Source: CAZWCX01 sp964632945 (GTDB taxonomy: Bacteria; Planctomycetota; MHYJ01; WSZJ01; CAZWCX01). From it: a DNA stretch of 22,998 nt. Shown here in pieces: positions 7,688 through 14,367 of this stretch. Every line of letters begins with the position of its first letter. Position 1 is the stretch's first letter. The position numbers and the translations under genes are program-made. The notes under the pieces were generated by a model. That model was not told where the DNA came from. It was given only the letters and a program-made list of their open reading frames with translations, and did no database searches. The DNA lies in contig CAZWCX010000115.1 of the NCBI GenBank assembly GCA_964632945.1, forward strand, positions 1-22,998, given 5' to 3'.

Positions 7688-8347
7688 ATGCACTCCATCC
7701 AACGCTGGGTCGTCGGGGCAATCATCTGCCTTGCGATGCCGGTTTCCGCCCTGGCCCTATCCGTGGACGAGGTCATCCAACTTTCACGCTCGGACGTGAC
7801 CGACGACGTGATCGTGGCCCAGATCGACTCGACCGGGGCGGTCTTCCAGATGAGCGCCCAGGACCTCATCCGCCTCAAGCAGAGCGGGGTCAGCGAGCGG
7901 GTCATTCTGTACATGATTCGAACCCGATCCGCGGCGGCGGCGCGCGACCAGGCGAACCTGCGCGAGCGGATGTCGGAACGGGAGTCGCAGAGCCCCGAAC
8001 CGCGACCCGCACCGACCCCCGCTCCGCAATACGCACCGGCGCCGCAGTACGCGCCGGCGCCCCAGGCACCGGCGACCGTCGTGGTTCCCCAAACGACGTA
8101 TGTGGTGGAGCAACCTCGAGTCGTCTACACGTCCCCGGCCTACTACTACGCGCCGGCGCCGTGCTACCCGCGGACGTACTACGTCCCGACGTACGTGTAT
8201 CCGTCTTACCCGGTCTATCATCGGACCTACTACTCGTATCCGAGTTCTTCATTTTCGCTGTTCTACAGCAACCACGGGCATCACCACCACCATCGGAGTC
8301 ATCGTCACAGCCGCTTCGGCATCGGTTTCTCCTTTGGATTCCACTAG
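7688..8347 (+). CDS. Exported Pro/Ala/Tyr-rich protein with His-rich C-terminus
   Basis: The 219-residue product starts with a signal peptide (basic MHSIQR, hydrophobic core to about residue 23, cleavage near SALA). A compact helical domain follows (about 24-78): VDEVIQLSRSDVTDDVIVAQIDSTG...MSAQDLIRLKQSGVSERVILYMI. It looks like a duplicated 'DVIxLxxxGVSDxVI' motif seen in many exported bacterial proteins of unknown function. Next comes a low-complexity region with tandem YAPAPQ units and many PxxYYY stretches, and a C-terminus with five consecutive histidines, further His residues and a Gly/Phe tail. The His cluster suggests metal binding. The ATG at 7688 has GGGAGGAG upstream. The gene has its own promoter and a strong terminator, so it is separate from the metal operon that follows. 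Confidence 0.88.
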   Translation: MHSIQRWVVGAIICLAMPVSALALSVDEVIQLSRSDVTDDVIVAQIDSTGAVFQMSAQDLIRLKQSGVSERVILYMIRTRSAAAARDQANLRERMSERESQSPEPRPAPTPAPQYAPAPQYAPAPQAPATVVVPQTTYVVEQPRVVYTSPAYYYAPAPCYPRTYYVPTYVYPSYPVYHRTYYSYPSSSFSLFYSNHGHHHHHRSHRHSRFGIGFSFGFH

Positions 8348-8366
8348 ACCGACCTTGGGCGTACCT

Positions 8367-8410
8367 GCGGCCGGTCGACCGTCTGTGCGGACGACCGGCC
8401 GCTGTTTCGT
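8367..8410 (+). terminator. Strong intrinsic terminator after the His-rich protein gene
   Basis: GCGGCCGGTCG (8367-8377) pairs perfectly over 11 bases with CGACCGGCCGC (8392-8402). The loop holds an extra CCGTC/GGACG extension, and the T-enriched TGTTTCGTT follows. It lies 20 bases past the stop at 8347 and upstream of the next promoter at 8480. Confidence 0.75.
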
Positions 8411-8479
8411 TCGCTCGCGCCACTGGGATCCCTCCGCCGCGCCACGGTCCTCCCACGCACGGCCCGCACCGTACCGGGC

Positions 8480-8508
8480 TTGACTTCTTTTACCGGCCAA
8501 CGTATCAT
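8480..8508 (+). promoter_or_regulatory. sigma70-type promoter of the metal-uptake operon
   Basis: TTGACT (8480-8485) is separated by 17 bases from TATCAT (8503-8508), 37 bases before the ATG at 8546. The -10 is identical to that of the gene at 7688. I see no convincing palindromic Zur, Fur or NikR-type operator over it, so the metal sensor cannot be named. Confidence 0.75.
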
Positions 8509-8545
8509 CCCGGCGATTCGCCTGCCTGTGAAGGACCCTGGACCG

Positions 8546-8902
8546 ATGTCGCGATGCTTCGCCGCGCTTGCCCTGGCGCTCTATCTCGCGACGACGATCG
8601 GCGGGGCTTGGCTGCACGGCCTCGAGACCTGCCACCACGACGGCCTCCCCGCAGCGGACGGGTCGAGCGAAATTCAGGCGACCCCGCCGGCCTCCGGCGG
8701 TCACGATCACGCCCCACTCTGCCCTCATCACCGGGATTGTCGCACCTGTCAGATTCTGTCCGAACCCGGATTGCACGCGACGACCGGGACCATGGAGAAT
8801 CCACCGCCGCTCCTCCCGCCGAGCGGCCCACTCGCGCCCGTGGTCTACCTCGCCCCCCGTTCCACTCACGCGAGTCGCGCACCGCCGATCGCTCCCGCCT
8901 GA
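8546..8902 (+). CDS. Small exported His/Cys-rich protein (DUF2946-like), probable metal-binding
   Basis: The 118-residue product begins MSRCFAALALALYLATTIGGAWLHG, a signal peptide or anchor of about 22 residues. The mature part is rich in potential metal ligands: CHHDG, GGHDHAPLCPHHRDCRTCQ, with Cys and His in a CxHHxxCxxC-like array at about 62-75. The C-terminal third is Pro-rich and probably disordered. Short exported Cys/His proteins of this appearance are often found beside metal-transport genes; a DUF2946-like assignment is tentative. The ATG at 8546 is preferred over the in-frame ATG at 8480, which coincides with the predicted -35 and would put the promoter inside the gene. It is the first gene after the operon promoter and may act as a periplasmic metal chaperone or sensor; that role is inference. 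Confidence 0.72.
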   Translation: MSRCFAALALALYLATTIGGAWLHGLETCHHDGLPAADGSSEIQATPPASGGHDHAPLCPHHRDCRTCQILSEPGLHATTGTMENPPPLLPPSGPLAPVVYLAPRSTHASRAPPIAPA

Positions 8903-8924
8903 CCGGCCCGGATGGTCGCCCCGC

Positions 8925-9006
8925 CGTCCTTGGATCACGACCCCAAGGACGCGGAACCCCGGGCATTCCTCCGACGCCCGATTTGCGAATGTGGGGGTTC
9001 CACCCC
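8925..9006 (+). promoter_or_regulatory. Possible structured RNA leader ahead of the outer-membrane barrel gene
   Basis: The 191-base gap 8903-9093 contains nested complementarity. CGTCCTTGG (8925-8933) pairs perfectly with CCAAGGACG (8943-8951). GGAACCCC (8953-8960) pairs with GGGGTTCC (8994-9001) and encloses a GGGC/GCCC hairpin. GGGGT (8994-8998) can alternatively pair with ACCCC (9002-9006), which would break the enclosing stem. Mutually exclusive pairings upstream of a start codon are typical of attenuators and riboswitches. No known riboswitch consensus was recognised, and chance pairing is common at this GC content. Confidence 0.35.
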
Positions 9007-9093
9007 GGCCCGTCCGTGCGTGGACTCTCCCGTGCAGGCCGTACCTGCCGCCGGCTTCGGAGGGACCGATACGACCCACGGCGGGAGGAGCCC

Positions 9094-10728
9094 ATGAAGA
9101 AACTTTGTGTCGCCGGAGCGACCCTGATCGCCCTGACCGGCCTGTTCCCGGCGCAAGCACAGGAACCCACGTCCCCCTCCCTCAAGGAGCAACTCCAGGA
9201 ACTGAAGCACTTGGTGCTCCAGATGCGAGAAGAGCATCGACGGGAAGTCGAGGAATTGCGATTGCGGTTGCAGCGCTTCGAGACGGCGGGAATCCCTGCC
9301 GTCCGGGGAACGAGCCGGACCGAGACTCGACCCGGGAATCCCGCCGCTGACGTGCCCGGCGACGCCGCCGCATTGGAGGCCGAACTGGCGACGGAGATGG
9401 CGGCCGATCCGACGGCCGGCCCGCCCGCAACGACGACGCCTGCCGTTTACGCGGATGTCTCCTTCATCGGCACCTTCGCCGGGGGAGTCACCTCGCTCAA
9501 AGACGATCGCCACTTCCTTCAGCACGGCGGCGGACACCAACCCCAGGGGCGCGGATTCAACGCGAACTTGGAGATGGCGGCTTCCGGGGCCGTGGATCCT
9601 TATTTCACCGCCAACGTGCATGCCGTCTTCCAGGTCGATGCACAGGGGGAGACCCTCGTCGAACTGGAAGAGGCCTACATGACGACCCTGTCGCTGCCCG
9701 CGGGTCTCCAGGCGAAGGGGGGACAGTTCTTCACCGCCTTTGGACGCCAGAACCTGCTCCACCAACACGCCTGGGAATTCGTCGAACTTCCGATTGCCAA
9801 CGCGCGTTTCTTCGGACCCGACGGGCTGCGCAATCCGGGAATCCAGCTGTCCTGGTTGACTCCCCTCCCCTTCTATGCGGAAGTCATCACCTCGGTTCAA
9901 AACGCTTCGGGCGAGACCGCCGCGTCGTTCCTTCACGATCCCGAGGAGGCCAACGAAACATTCGAGCCCTTCGGGGGTTTCGCGGGGAGAACGCTGACCG
10001 CGCGGGGGATCGAGAGTCCGGAGGATCTCCTGTATGTCGGCCGCGTGGTGACGTCGTTCGACCTGACCGGGGAATTCACCCTGCTCGGCGGGATTTCGGC
10101 GGCCTCCGGCCCGAACTCGACGGGCGGACCCGCCAATGACGCCGGACTCGACTCGAGCGGGCACCATCACCAGACGCAGATCTACGGGGCGGACGTCTTC
10201 CTGAGGTGGAAGCCTGCGGCCACCGATCGGGGTTGGCCGTTCGTTTCCTGGCAGACGGAGTTCCTCCATCGGCGATACGAGGCCGCGGCCCTCGTCATCG
10301 ATGCGGACCTCGACGGCACGAACGACACGATCGCCGTGCCGCGCGAGACGCTCGACGACTGGGGGGTCTACTCGCAGGCGATTTGGGGATTCGCCACGGG
10401 CTGGACGGTCGGCGGACGATACGAGTATGCCCGGGGAGAGCGCGAGGCATTCGACCTCGGGGAGAGCTTCGGCGACGTAGATGGGGACGGCGCACCCGAC
10501 TTCGACCGCCGCTATGACTCATCCCGGGATCCGTTCCGCGACCGGCGACAACGCATCTCCGCCGCGCTGACGTGGTACCCGAGCGAGTTCAGCAAGATCC
10601 GTCTTCAGTACAACCGGGACCGCGCCGAACATCTCGATCGGGGGTTCGACGACGGGGACGGCACGGAGCACAGCGGCTTCCTGCTGTTCGAATTCAGCCT
10701 CGGCAAGCACGGCGCGCACAAGTACTGA
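9094..10728 (+). CDS. Outer-membrane beta-barrel (porin-like) protein of the metal operon
   Basis: The 544-residue product has a signal peptide (MKKLCVAGATLIALTGLFPAQAQ), a short coiled coil at about 30-68 (EQLQELKHLVLQMREEHRREVEELRLRLQRF) and an Ala/Pro/Thr-rich linker. From about residue 105 it is a barrel with alternating aromatic strands, such as VYADVSFIGTFAGG, FSALTWYP-like SAALTWYPSEFSKIRLQYN, and a final strand GFLLFEFSLG ending HGAHKY. The final strand and HGAHK-type tail resemble barrels encoded beside metal ABC importers, as I recall from related genomes. Asp-rich loops (DVDGDGAPDFD, DADLDGTND) could bind divalent cations. It probably lets metal ions or complexes cross the outer membrane. 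The ATG at 9094 has GGGAGGAG upstream; the open frame extends further 5' only by chance. Confidence 0.85.
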   Translation: MKKLCVAGATLIALTGLFPAQAQEPTSPSLKEQLQELKHLVLQMREEHRREVEELRLRLQRFETAGIPAVRGTSRTETRPGNPAADVPGDAAALEAELATEMAADPTAGPPATTTPAVYADVSFIGTFAGGVTSLKDDRHFLQHGGGHQPQGRGFNANLEMAASGAVDPYFTANVHAVFQVDAQGETLVELEEAYMTTLSLPAGLQAKGGQFFTAFGRQNLLHQHAWEFVELPIANARFFGPDGLRNPGIQLSWLTPLPFYAEVITSVQNASGETAASFLHDPEEANETFEPFGGFAGRTLTARGIESPEDLLYVGRVVTSFDLTGEFTLLGGISAASGPNSTGGPANDAGLDSSGHHHQTQIYGADVFLRWKPAATDRGWPFVSWQTEFLHRRYEAAALVIDADLDGTNDTIAVPRETLDDWGVYSQAIWGFATGWTVGGRYEYARGEREAFDLGESFGDVDGDGAPDFDRRYDSSRDPFRDRRQRISAALTWYPSEFSKIRLQYNRDRAEHLDRGFDDGDGTEHSGFLLFEFSLGKHGAHKY

Positions 10729-10792
10729 CGCGGGTCACCGGGCCCCGAAGACCGTTGCCGCGACGCGCGAGCGGGGTGTGGGAGTCACGACG

Positions 10793-11449
10793 ATGCACAT
10801 TCCGGACGGCATGTTGACGGTTCCGGTGTGGAGCGGCCTGATGGCGGTCTCCGCGGCCGGCCTGGGCTACGCCCTCCGACGCACGAACCGGGACCTGGAC
10901 GAGACGCGGGTCCCGCTTCTCGGCGTCACGGCCGCGTTCGTCTTCGCGGCGCAGATGGTCAACGTCCCCATCGCCACGGGAGTATCGGCGCACTTCACCG
11001 GCAGCGCGCTCGTCGCGATCGTGCTGGGGCCCTGGGCGGGAATGGTCGTTCTATCGGCCGTCCTGTTGATCCAGTGCTTCGGCTTCCAGGACGGCGGTGT
11101 GACCGCCCTGGGCGCCAACTTCTTCAATATGGGAATCCTCGGCGTGGGTGCGGCGTGGGGGGTGCATCGCGCCGCGTCGGTCCTGTTGCCGGCGCGCTGG
11201 GGCCGGCCCGCGGGTGCATTCGCCGCCGCATGGGTCTCCTGCCTCCTGTGCGCCTGCGCCTGCGGCCTCGAACTGGGGTTGTCCGGCGCGGTCCCGACCG
11301 GGTTGGCCGTGGGCGCGCTCGGGGCCTTCCACGCGGTCAGCGGCCTCTTCGAGGCGGCCGTCACCGTCTCCGCCGTCGGCTTCCTGCAGCGCGTCCGGCC
11401 GGAGGTCCTGAGCCACCTTCGGTCGAACGAAGCGGGGGCCGAAGCATGA
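10793..11449 (+). CDS. cbiM: CbiM-family ECF-type metal transporter substrate component
   Basis: The 218-residue integral membrane protein begins MHIPDGML, the hallmark of CbiM/NikM. In this family the N-terminal amine, His2 and a later histidine coordinate Co(II) or Ni(II). The NikM2 structure uses Met1, His2 and His67, and here a histidine lies exactly at residue 67 (SAHFTG). The ATG at 10793 must therefore be the real start; an in-frame GTG at 10778 would bury the metal-binding terminus. Hydrophobic helices fill nearly the whole length, and LGANFFNMGILG (106-117) is a conserved family segment. CbiM normally works with CbiN or PDGLE, CbiQ and the ATPase CbiO. Here a PDGLE protein follows, but CbiQ and CbiO are replaced by a zinc-type ABC system. 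Confidence 0.93.
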   Translation: MHIPDGMLTVPVWSGLMAVSAAGLGYALRRTNRDLDETRVPLLGVTAAFVFAAQMVNVPIATGVSAHFTGSALVAIVLGPWAGMVVLSAVLLIQCFGFQDGGVTALGANFFNMGILGVGAAWGVHRAASVLLPARWGRPAGAFAAAWVSCLLCACACGLELGLSGAVPTGLAVGALGAFHAVSGLFEAAVTVSAVGFLQRVRPEVLSHLRSNEAGAEA

Positions 11450-11748
11450 CGTCCGCAACACGAACCTGGATCCTCGGACTCGGCGCCGCTTTGTTGATCG
11501 TGCTCCTGCTCGCCCCGTTCGCCTCCGAAGACCCCGATACCCTGGAACACACGACCCGGTCGCTCGGCGCCAACCTGCCCGGGAATGCGGTCGTACCGGC
11601 TCCCATGCCGGACTACTCGGTTCCGGGTTTCCCTTCCAAGCGGTGGTCGACCGTCGTGGCCGGGGCGGTCGGCATGTTTGCGGTGGTTCTGCTCCTTCGG
11701 CTGGTCGTTCGACCCCGGCCTCGGGAGAACCCGCCTTCCAATCCCTGA
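11446..11748 (+). CDS. PDGLE-domain protein (CbiN-like accessory of CbiM)
   Basis: The 100-residue product has two membrane segments (about 8-25 and 66-86) flanking a short external loop. After the first helix comes APFASEDPDTLEHTTRSLG, a variant of the PDGLE motif in which Gly is Thr. In known cobalt and nickel ECF transporters, CbiN, NikN or PDGLE proteins contact the substrate component and promote metal loading. The ATG at 11446 overlaps the cbiM stop as ATGA, indicating coupled translation with its partner. Length and topology are usual for the family. Confidence 0.85.
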   Translation: MTSATRTWILGLGAALLIVLLLAPFASEDPDTLEHTTRSLGANLPGNAVVPAPMPDYSVPGFPSKRWSTVVAGAVGMFAVVLLLRLVVRPRPRENPPSNP

Positions 11749-11794
11749 TTTGCGGACGAACCCGCGGGTTCCCCGCCCCTTTCGAGATGATCTC

Positions 11795-12700
11795 ATGCGC
11801 ACGATCGTCGTCCTCCTTGCCCTCGCCGTCTCCGGCGCCGGGCTTGCCGTTGCGGAACCTGTACGCGTCCTGACGACACTACCCGATTTCCGGGAGATCG
11901 CTCGGGAGGTCGGCGGCGCGCGGGTGGACGCCCGCAGCCTGCTCGCGGGCCCGGAAGATCCCCACTTCATCGACGCGAAGCCCAGTTTCATCCGGCAGGC
12001 CCATGACGCGGACCTCTTCATCCTCGTAGGTTTGGAACTGGAGGTCGGGTACGTCCCCCTGATCCTGCAAAACTCGCGGAACGCGAGGATTCAGCCCGGG
12101 CAAGCAGGGCATCTGGAGGTCGCGGAGGTCGTGCCTCTCCTCGGGATCCCGGCCGGACCGGTCGATCGCAGCATGGGGGACGTGCACGCAGGGGGCAATC
12201 CCCACTTCTGGCTGGACCCGGCGAACTGGACGAGAATCGCGGAGGCGATCGCGGCGCGTCTGAAGAGAATCGACGCGGCCGGTGCGGCGGAATACGAGGC
12301 GGGCCTGGCTGCCTTTCGACGCAAGGTAAACGACCGACTTGCCGTCTGGTCCGAGCGTCTCGCGCACCATCGGGGGACCCCCGTCGTCACCTTCCATGAC
12401 GACATGCCCTACCTCGCCGCGCGCTTCGGCCTGGAAACGATCGCGACTCTCGAACCCAAGCCGGGCGTCTCCCCGACGCCGGCCCACCTCGCCCAGGTGA
12501 TCTTGCGCATGAGGGAACGCAAGTCCGGGATGATCCTGACCACCGGATTTGCACCCCGCAAGATTCCCGAGATGGTCGCGGAAAAGACCGGCGCGCGCGT
12601 GGTGCTCGTCGCGCACATGGTCGGCGCCGTCCCCGAGGCGCAAGACCTCTGGTCGACGGTCGACTTCAACGTTGCCGCGTTGCTCGGGGGGAGCCGGTGA
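11795..12700 (+). CDS. znuA: Metal ABC transporter substrate-binding protein, ZnuA-like (cluster A-I)
   Basis: The 301-residue product has a signal peptide (MRTIVVLLALAVSGAGLAVA, cleaved near residue 20, no lipobox Cys) and the two-lobed cluster A-I fold. Ligand histidines are recognisable: His57 in EDPHFIDAKPS, His137 in NPHFWLDP and His201 in VTFHDDMPYLAARFGL. The usual C-terminal Asp/Glu ligand motif is not obvious; the equivalent stretch reads VVLVAHMVGAVP, so His274 may supply the fourth ligand. The His-rich loop typical of Gram-negative ZnuA is missing and reduced to MGDVHAGGNPH. It delivers Zn(II), or Mn(II), from the periplasm to the permease encoded downstream. The stop overlaps the GTG start of the ATPase gene. 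Confidence 0.9.
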   Translation: MRTIVVLLALAVSGAGLAVAEPVRVLTTLPDFREIAREVGGARVDARSLLAGPEDPHFIDAKPSFIRQAHDADLFILVGLELEVGYVPLILQNSRNARIQPGQAGHLEVAEVVPLLGIPAGPVDRSMGDVHAGGNPHFWLDPANWTRIAEAIAARLKRIDAAGAAEYEAGLAAFRRKVNDRLAVWSERLAHHRGTPVVTFHDDMPYLAARFGLETIATLEPKPGVSPTPAHLAQVILRMRERKSGMILTTGFAPRKIPEMVAEKTGARVVLVAHMVGAVPEAQDLWSTVDFNVAALLGGSR

Positions 12701-13464
12701 GCGACGCGCTGGTCACGTTTGAACGGGTGAGTCTGGCCTACGGCCGCCGCGTGATCCTGCGCGATCTGAGTTTCACGATTGCGCGCGGATCCTCCGTCGG
12801 TCTGGTCGGACCGAACGGATCCGGGAAGACCACCATCCTGCGCGCGATTCTCGGGCTCCTGCCCCCGGCATCGGGCGACGTCCGCCTCCTGCCGGGATCA
12901 CGCCACGACCGGTTGCACGTCGGCTATGTCCCGCAACGGGATGTCGTCAACCGCCTGCTCCCCTTTTCCGCCCTCGAGGTGGTCTCGATGGTGGCGACCG
13001 CCCGGCGCACCGGGTGGGGGTGGGGGTCCGGCGAAGACCGGAAGCGGGCATGCGAGGCGCTCGCCACGGTCGGAATCGCGCACCTGGCCCATGCCCCGTA
13101 TGCCGATCTGTCCGGCGGCCAGCGCCAGCGCGTCCTGCTCGCGCGCGCACTGGTCATCGATCCCGACCTCCTCCTGCTGGACGAACCCACCAGCGGGCTC
13201 GACCTTCCCGGCGAGGCTTCGCTCCTCGCGCTGATTCGCCGGCTCCGCGAGGCGAGCGGGATCACGGTCCTGACCGTCTCCCACTTCCTTCCGCAGGTGG
13301 CCGCCGAGGTCGATCATGTGATGTTGATTCAGGGCGGCAGCGTACTCGCCGGACCCACGGGGGAGATCCTGACCTCGCCCCGACTGAGCGCTCTCTACGG
13401 CATGCCCGTGCGGGTGGCCCGACACGAAGGGCGTCCGGTCGTCTTCGTCGAGGGCGCTCCATGA
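12697..13464 (+). CDS. znuC: Metal ABC transporter ATP-binding protein, ZnuC-like
   Basis: The 255-residue cytoplasmic ATPase shows all ABC motifs: Walker A GPNGSGKT (38-45), Q-loop Gln80 in VGYVPQR, signature LSGGQRQ (138-144), Walker B LLLLDEPT (158-165), D-loop SGLDL, and switch His196 in TVSHF. Length and C-terminus fit the zinc/manganese subfamily. It starts with GTG at 12697, overlapping the stop of znuA by 4 bases (GTGA), and its own stop overlaps the start of the permease gene. Stoichiometric expression with the binding protein and permease is expected. In principle it could also energise CbiM, but family knowledge pairs it with the ZnuB-like permease. Confidence 0.94.
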   Translation: MSDALVTFERVSLAYGRRVILRDLSFTIARGSSVGLVGPNGSGKTTILRAILGLLPPASGDVRLLPGSRHDRLHVGYVPQRDVVNRLLPFSALEVVSMVATARRTGWGWGSGEDRKRACEALATVGIAHLAHAPYADLSGGQRQRVLLARALVIDPDLLLLDEPTSGLDLPGEASLLALIRRLREASGITVLTVSHFLPQVAAEVDHVMLIQGGSVLAGPTGEILTSPRLSALYGMPVRVARHEGRPVVFVEGAP

Positions 13465-14354
13465 GCGGTCTCGCAGAGACCTGGACCCTGATCGACCAGG
13501 CCGTTTACAGCAGCCTCGTCATCGCCGCGGTGTGCGGATTCCTGGGCGTCTTCGTCCACCTTCGCCGCGTGATCTTCGTCGGAGTCGCGCTGTCCCAGGC
13601 GGCCGCGTGCGGCGTGGGGCTCGCCTTCTTCGCCCAGACCGCCGCCTGGACGGCCGCCGCCCCCCTGGCGATCCTGCGCCATCCCACCGCGATGAGCGTC
13701 CTCCTCCAGTCCGGCGCGGCCGTCCTGCTGGCGGCCGCGCGCGACCGTCACCGCATCACGCGCGAGGCCGTCATCGGCATCGTTTTCTGCGCCGCGGGGG
13801 CGTTGTCCGTACTCTTCGTGGCGGGAAGCGCCTCGGGAATGGATGAGGTCAAGACGCTGGTCTCCGGGGAGATCCTCGGCGCAACCTGGCGCGATACGAT
13901 CCTCCTCCTCGTCGTCCTCGGCCCGGTCACGCTCCTGCAACTCGGCTGTCTGAACCGGTTCCTGCTGGTGGCGTTCGACCATGAAATGGCGGAGACCCTC
14001 GGAATCCGGACGGCCGCATGGGACGTGCTCTTCTATCTCTCCCTGGGCGTCGCGATCTCCCTGGCGATCCGAACGACTGGAACGCTGTTCGTGTTCGCGT
14101 ATCTGCTGTTGCCGCCGGCGGCGGCGCTCTTCCTCGTGCGCCGGGTGGGCGCCCTGCTGGCGCTCTCCGCCCTTCTCGGCGCGGGGGCGAACTTCGCGGG
14201 ATTGTGGATCTCGGTCCAGTGGGACCTCCCCGCGGGTCCCTGTGCCGTCATGACGGCCGCGGCGACATTCCTGGCGGCCTTCACCGCCCACTCGGTCCGG
14301 TCGCGGCTCTCCCCGGCCGGCCGCCCGGACCCTGCCCCGCCGGACCCGCGCTGA
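13461..14354 (+). CDS. znuB: Metal ABC transporter permease, ZnuB/MntB-like (ABC-3 family)
   Basis: The 297-residue permease has about eight or nine hydrophobic helices and ABC-3 family landmarks. GVFVHLRRVIFVGVALSQAAACGVGLAF corresponds to the conserved R-x(6)-G-x(2)-ALSHAA region, with Gln replacing the common His. EILGATWRDTILLL, DHEMAETLGIRT (about 174-185) and FVFAYLLLPPAAALFLVRR follow in the expected order. The C-terminus is basic and Pro-rich and probably cytoplasmic. The ATG at 13461 overlaps the ATPase stop as ATGA. The operon ends here, 13 bases from the convergent HEAT-repeat gene, and no terminator hairpin fits between them, so the two transcripts may overlap. Confidence 0.92.
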   Translation: MSGLAETWTLIDQAVYSSLVIAAVCGFLGVFVHLRRVIFVGVALSQAAACGVGLAFFAQTAAWTAAAPLAILRHPTAMSVLLQSGAAVLLAAARDRHRITREAVIGIVFCAAGALSVLFVAGSASGMDEVKTLVSGEILGATWRDTILLLVVLGPVTLLQLGCLNRFLLVAFDHEMAETLGIRTAAWDVLFYLSLGVAISLAIRTTGTLFVFAYLLLPPAAALFLVRRVGALLALSALLGAGANFAGLWISVQWDLPAGPCAVMTAAATFLAAFTAHSVRSRLSPAGRPDPAPPDPR

Positions 14355-14367
14355 CCCGCCGGATGCG

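Noticed and set aside
8028..8070. Short tandem DNA repeat as a CRISPR or mobile signature
   Set aside because: It simply encodes the YAPAPQ protein repeat, has no spacers, and no cas genes are present.
8450..8546. Zur/Fur-type operator over the metal-operon promoter
   Set aside because: No palindrome resembling known boxes was found around 8480-8508, so no operator is claimed.
7453..9093. 5' extension of the open frame that contains the outer-membrane barrel
   Set aside because: It overlaps two real genes in other frames and a terminator. The signal peptide and Shine-Dalgarno at 9094 mark the true start.
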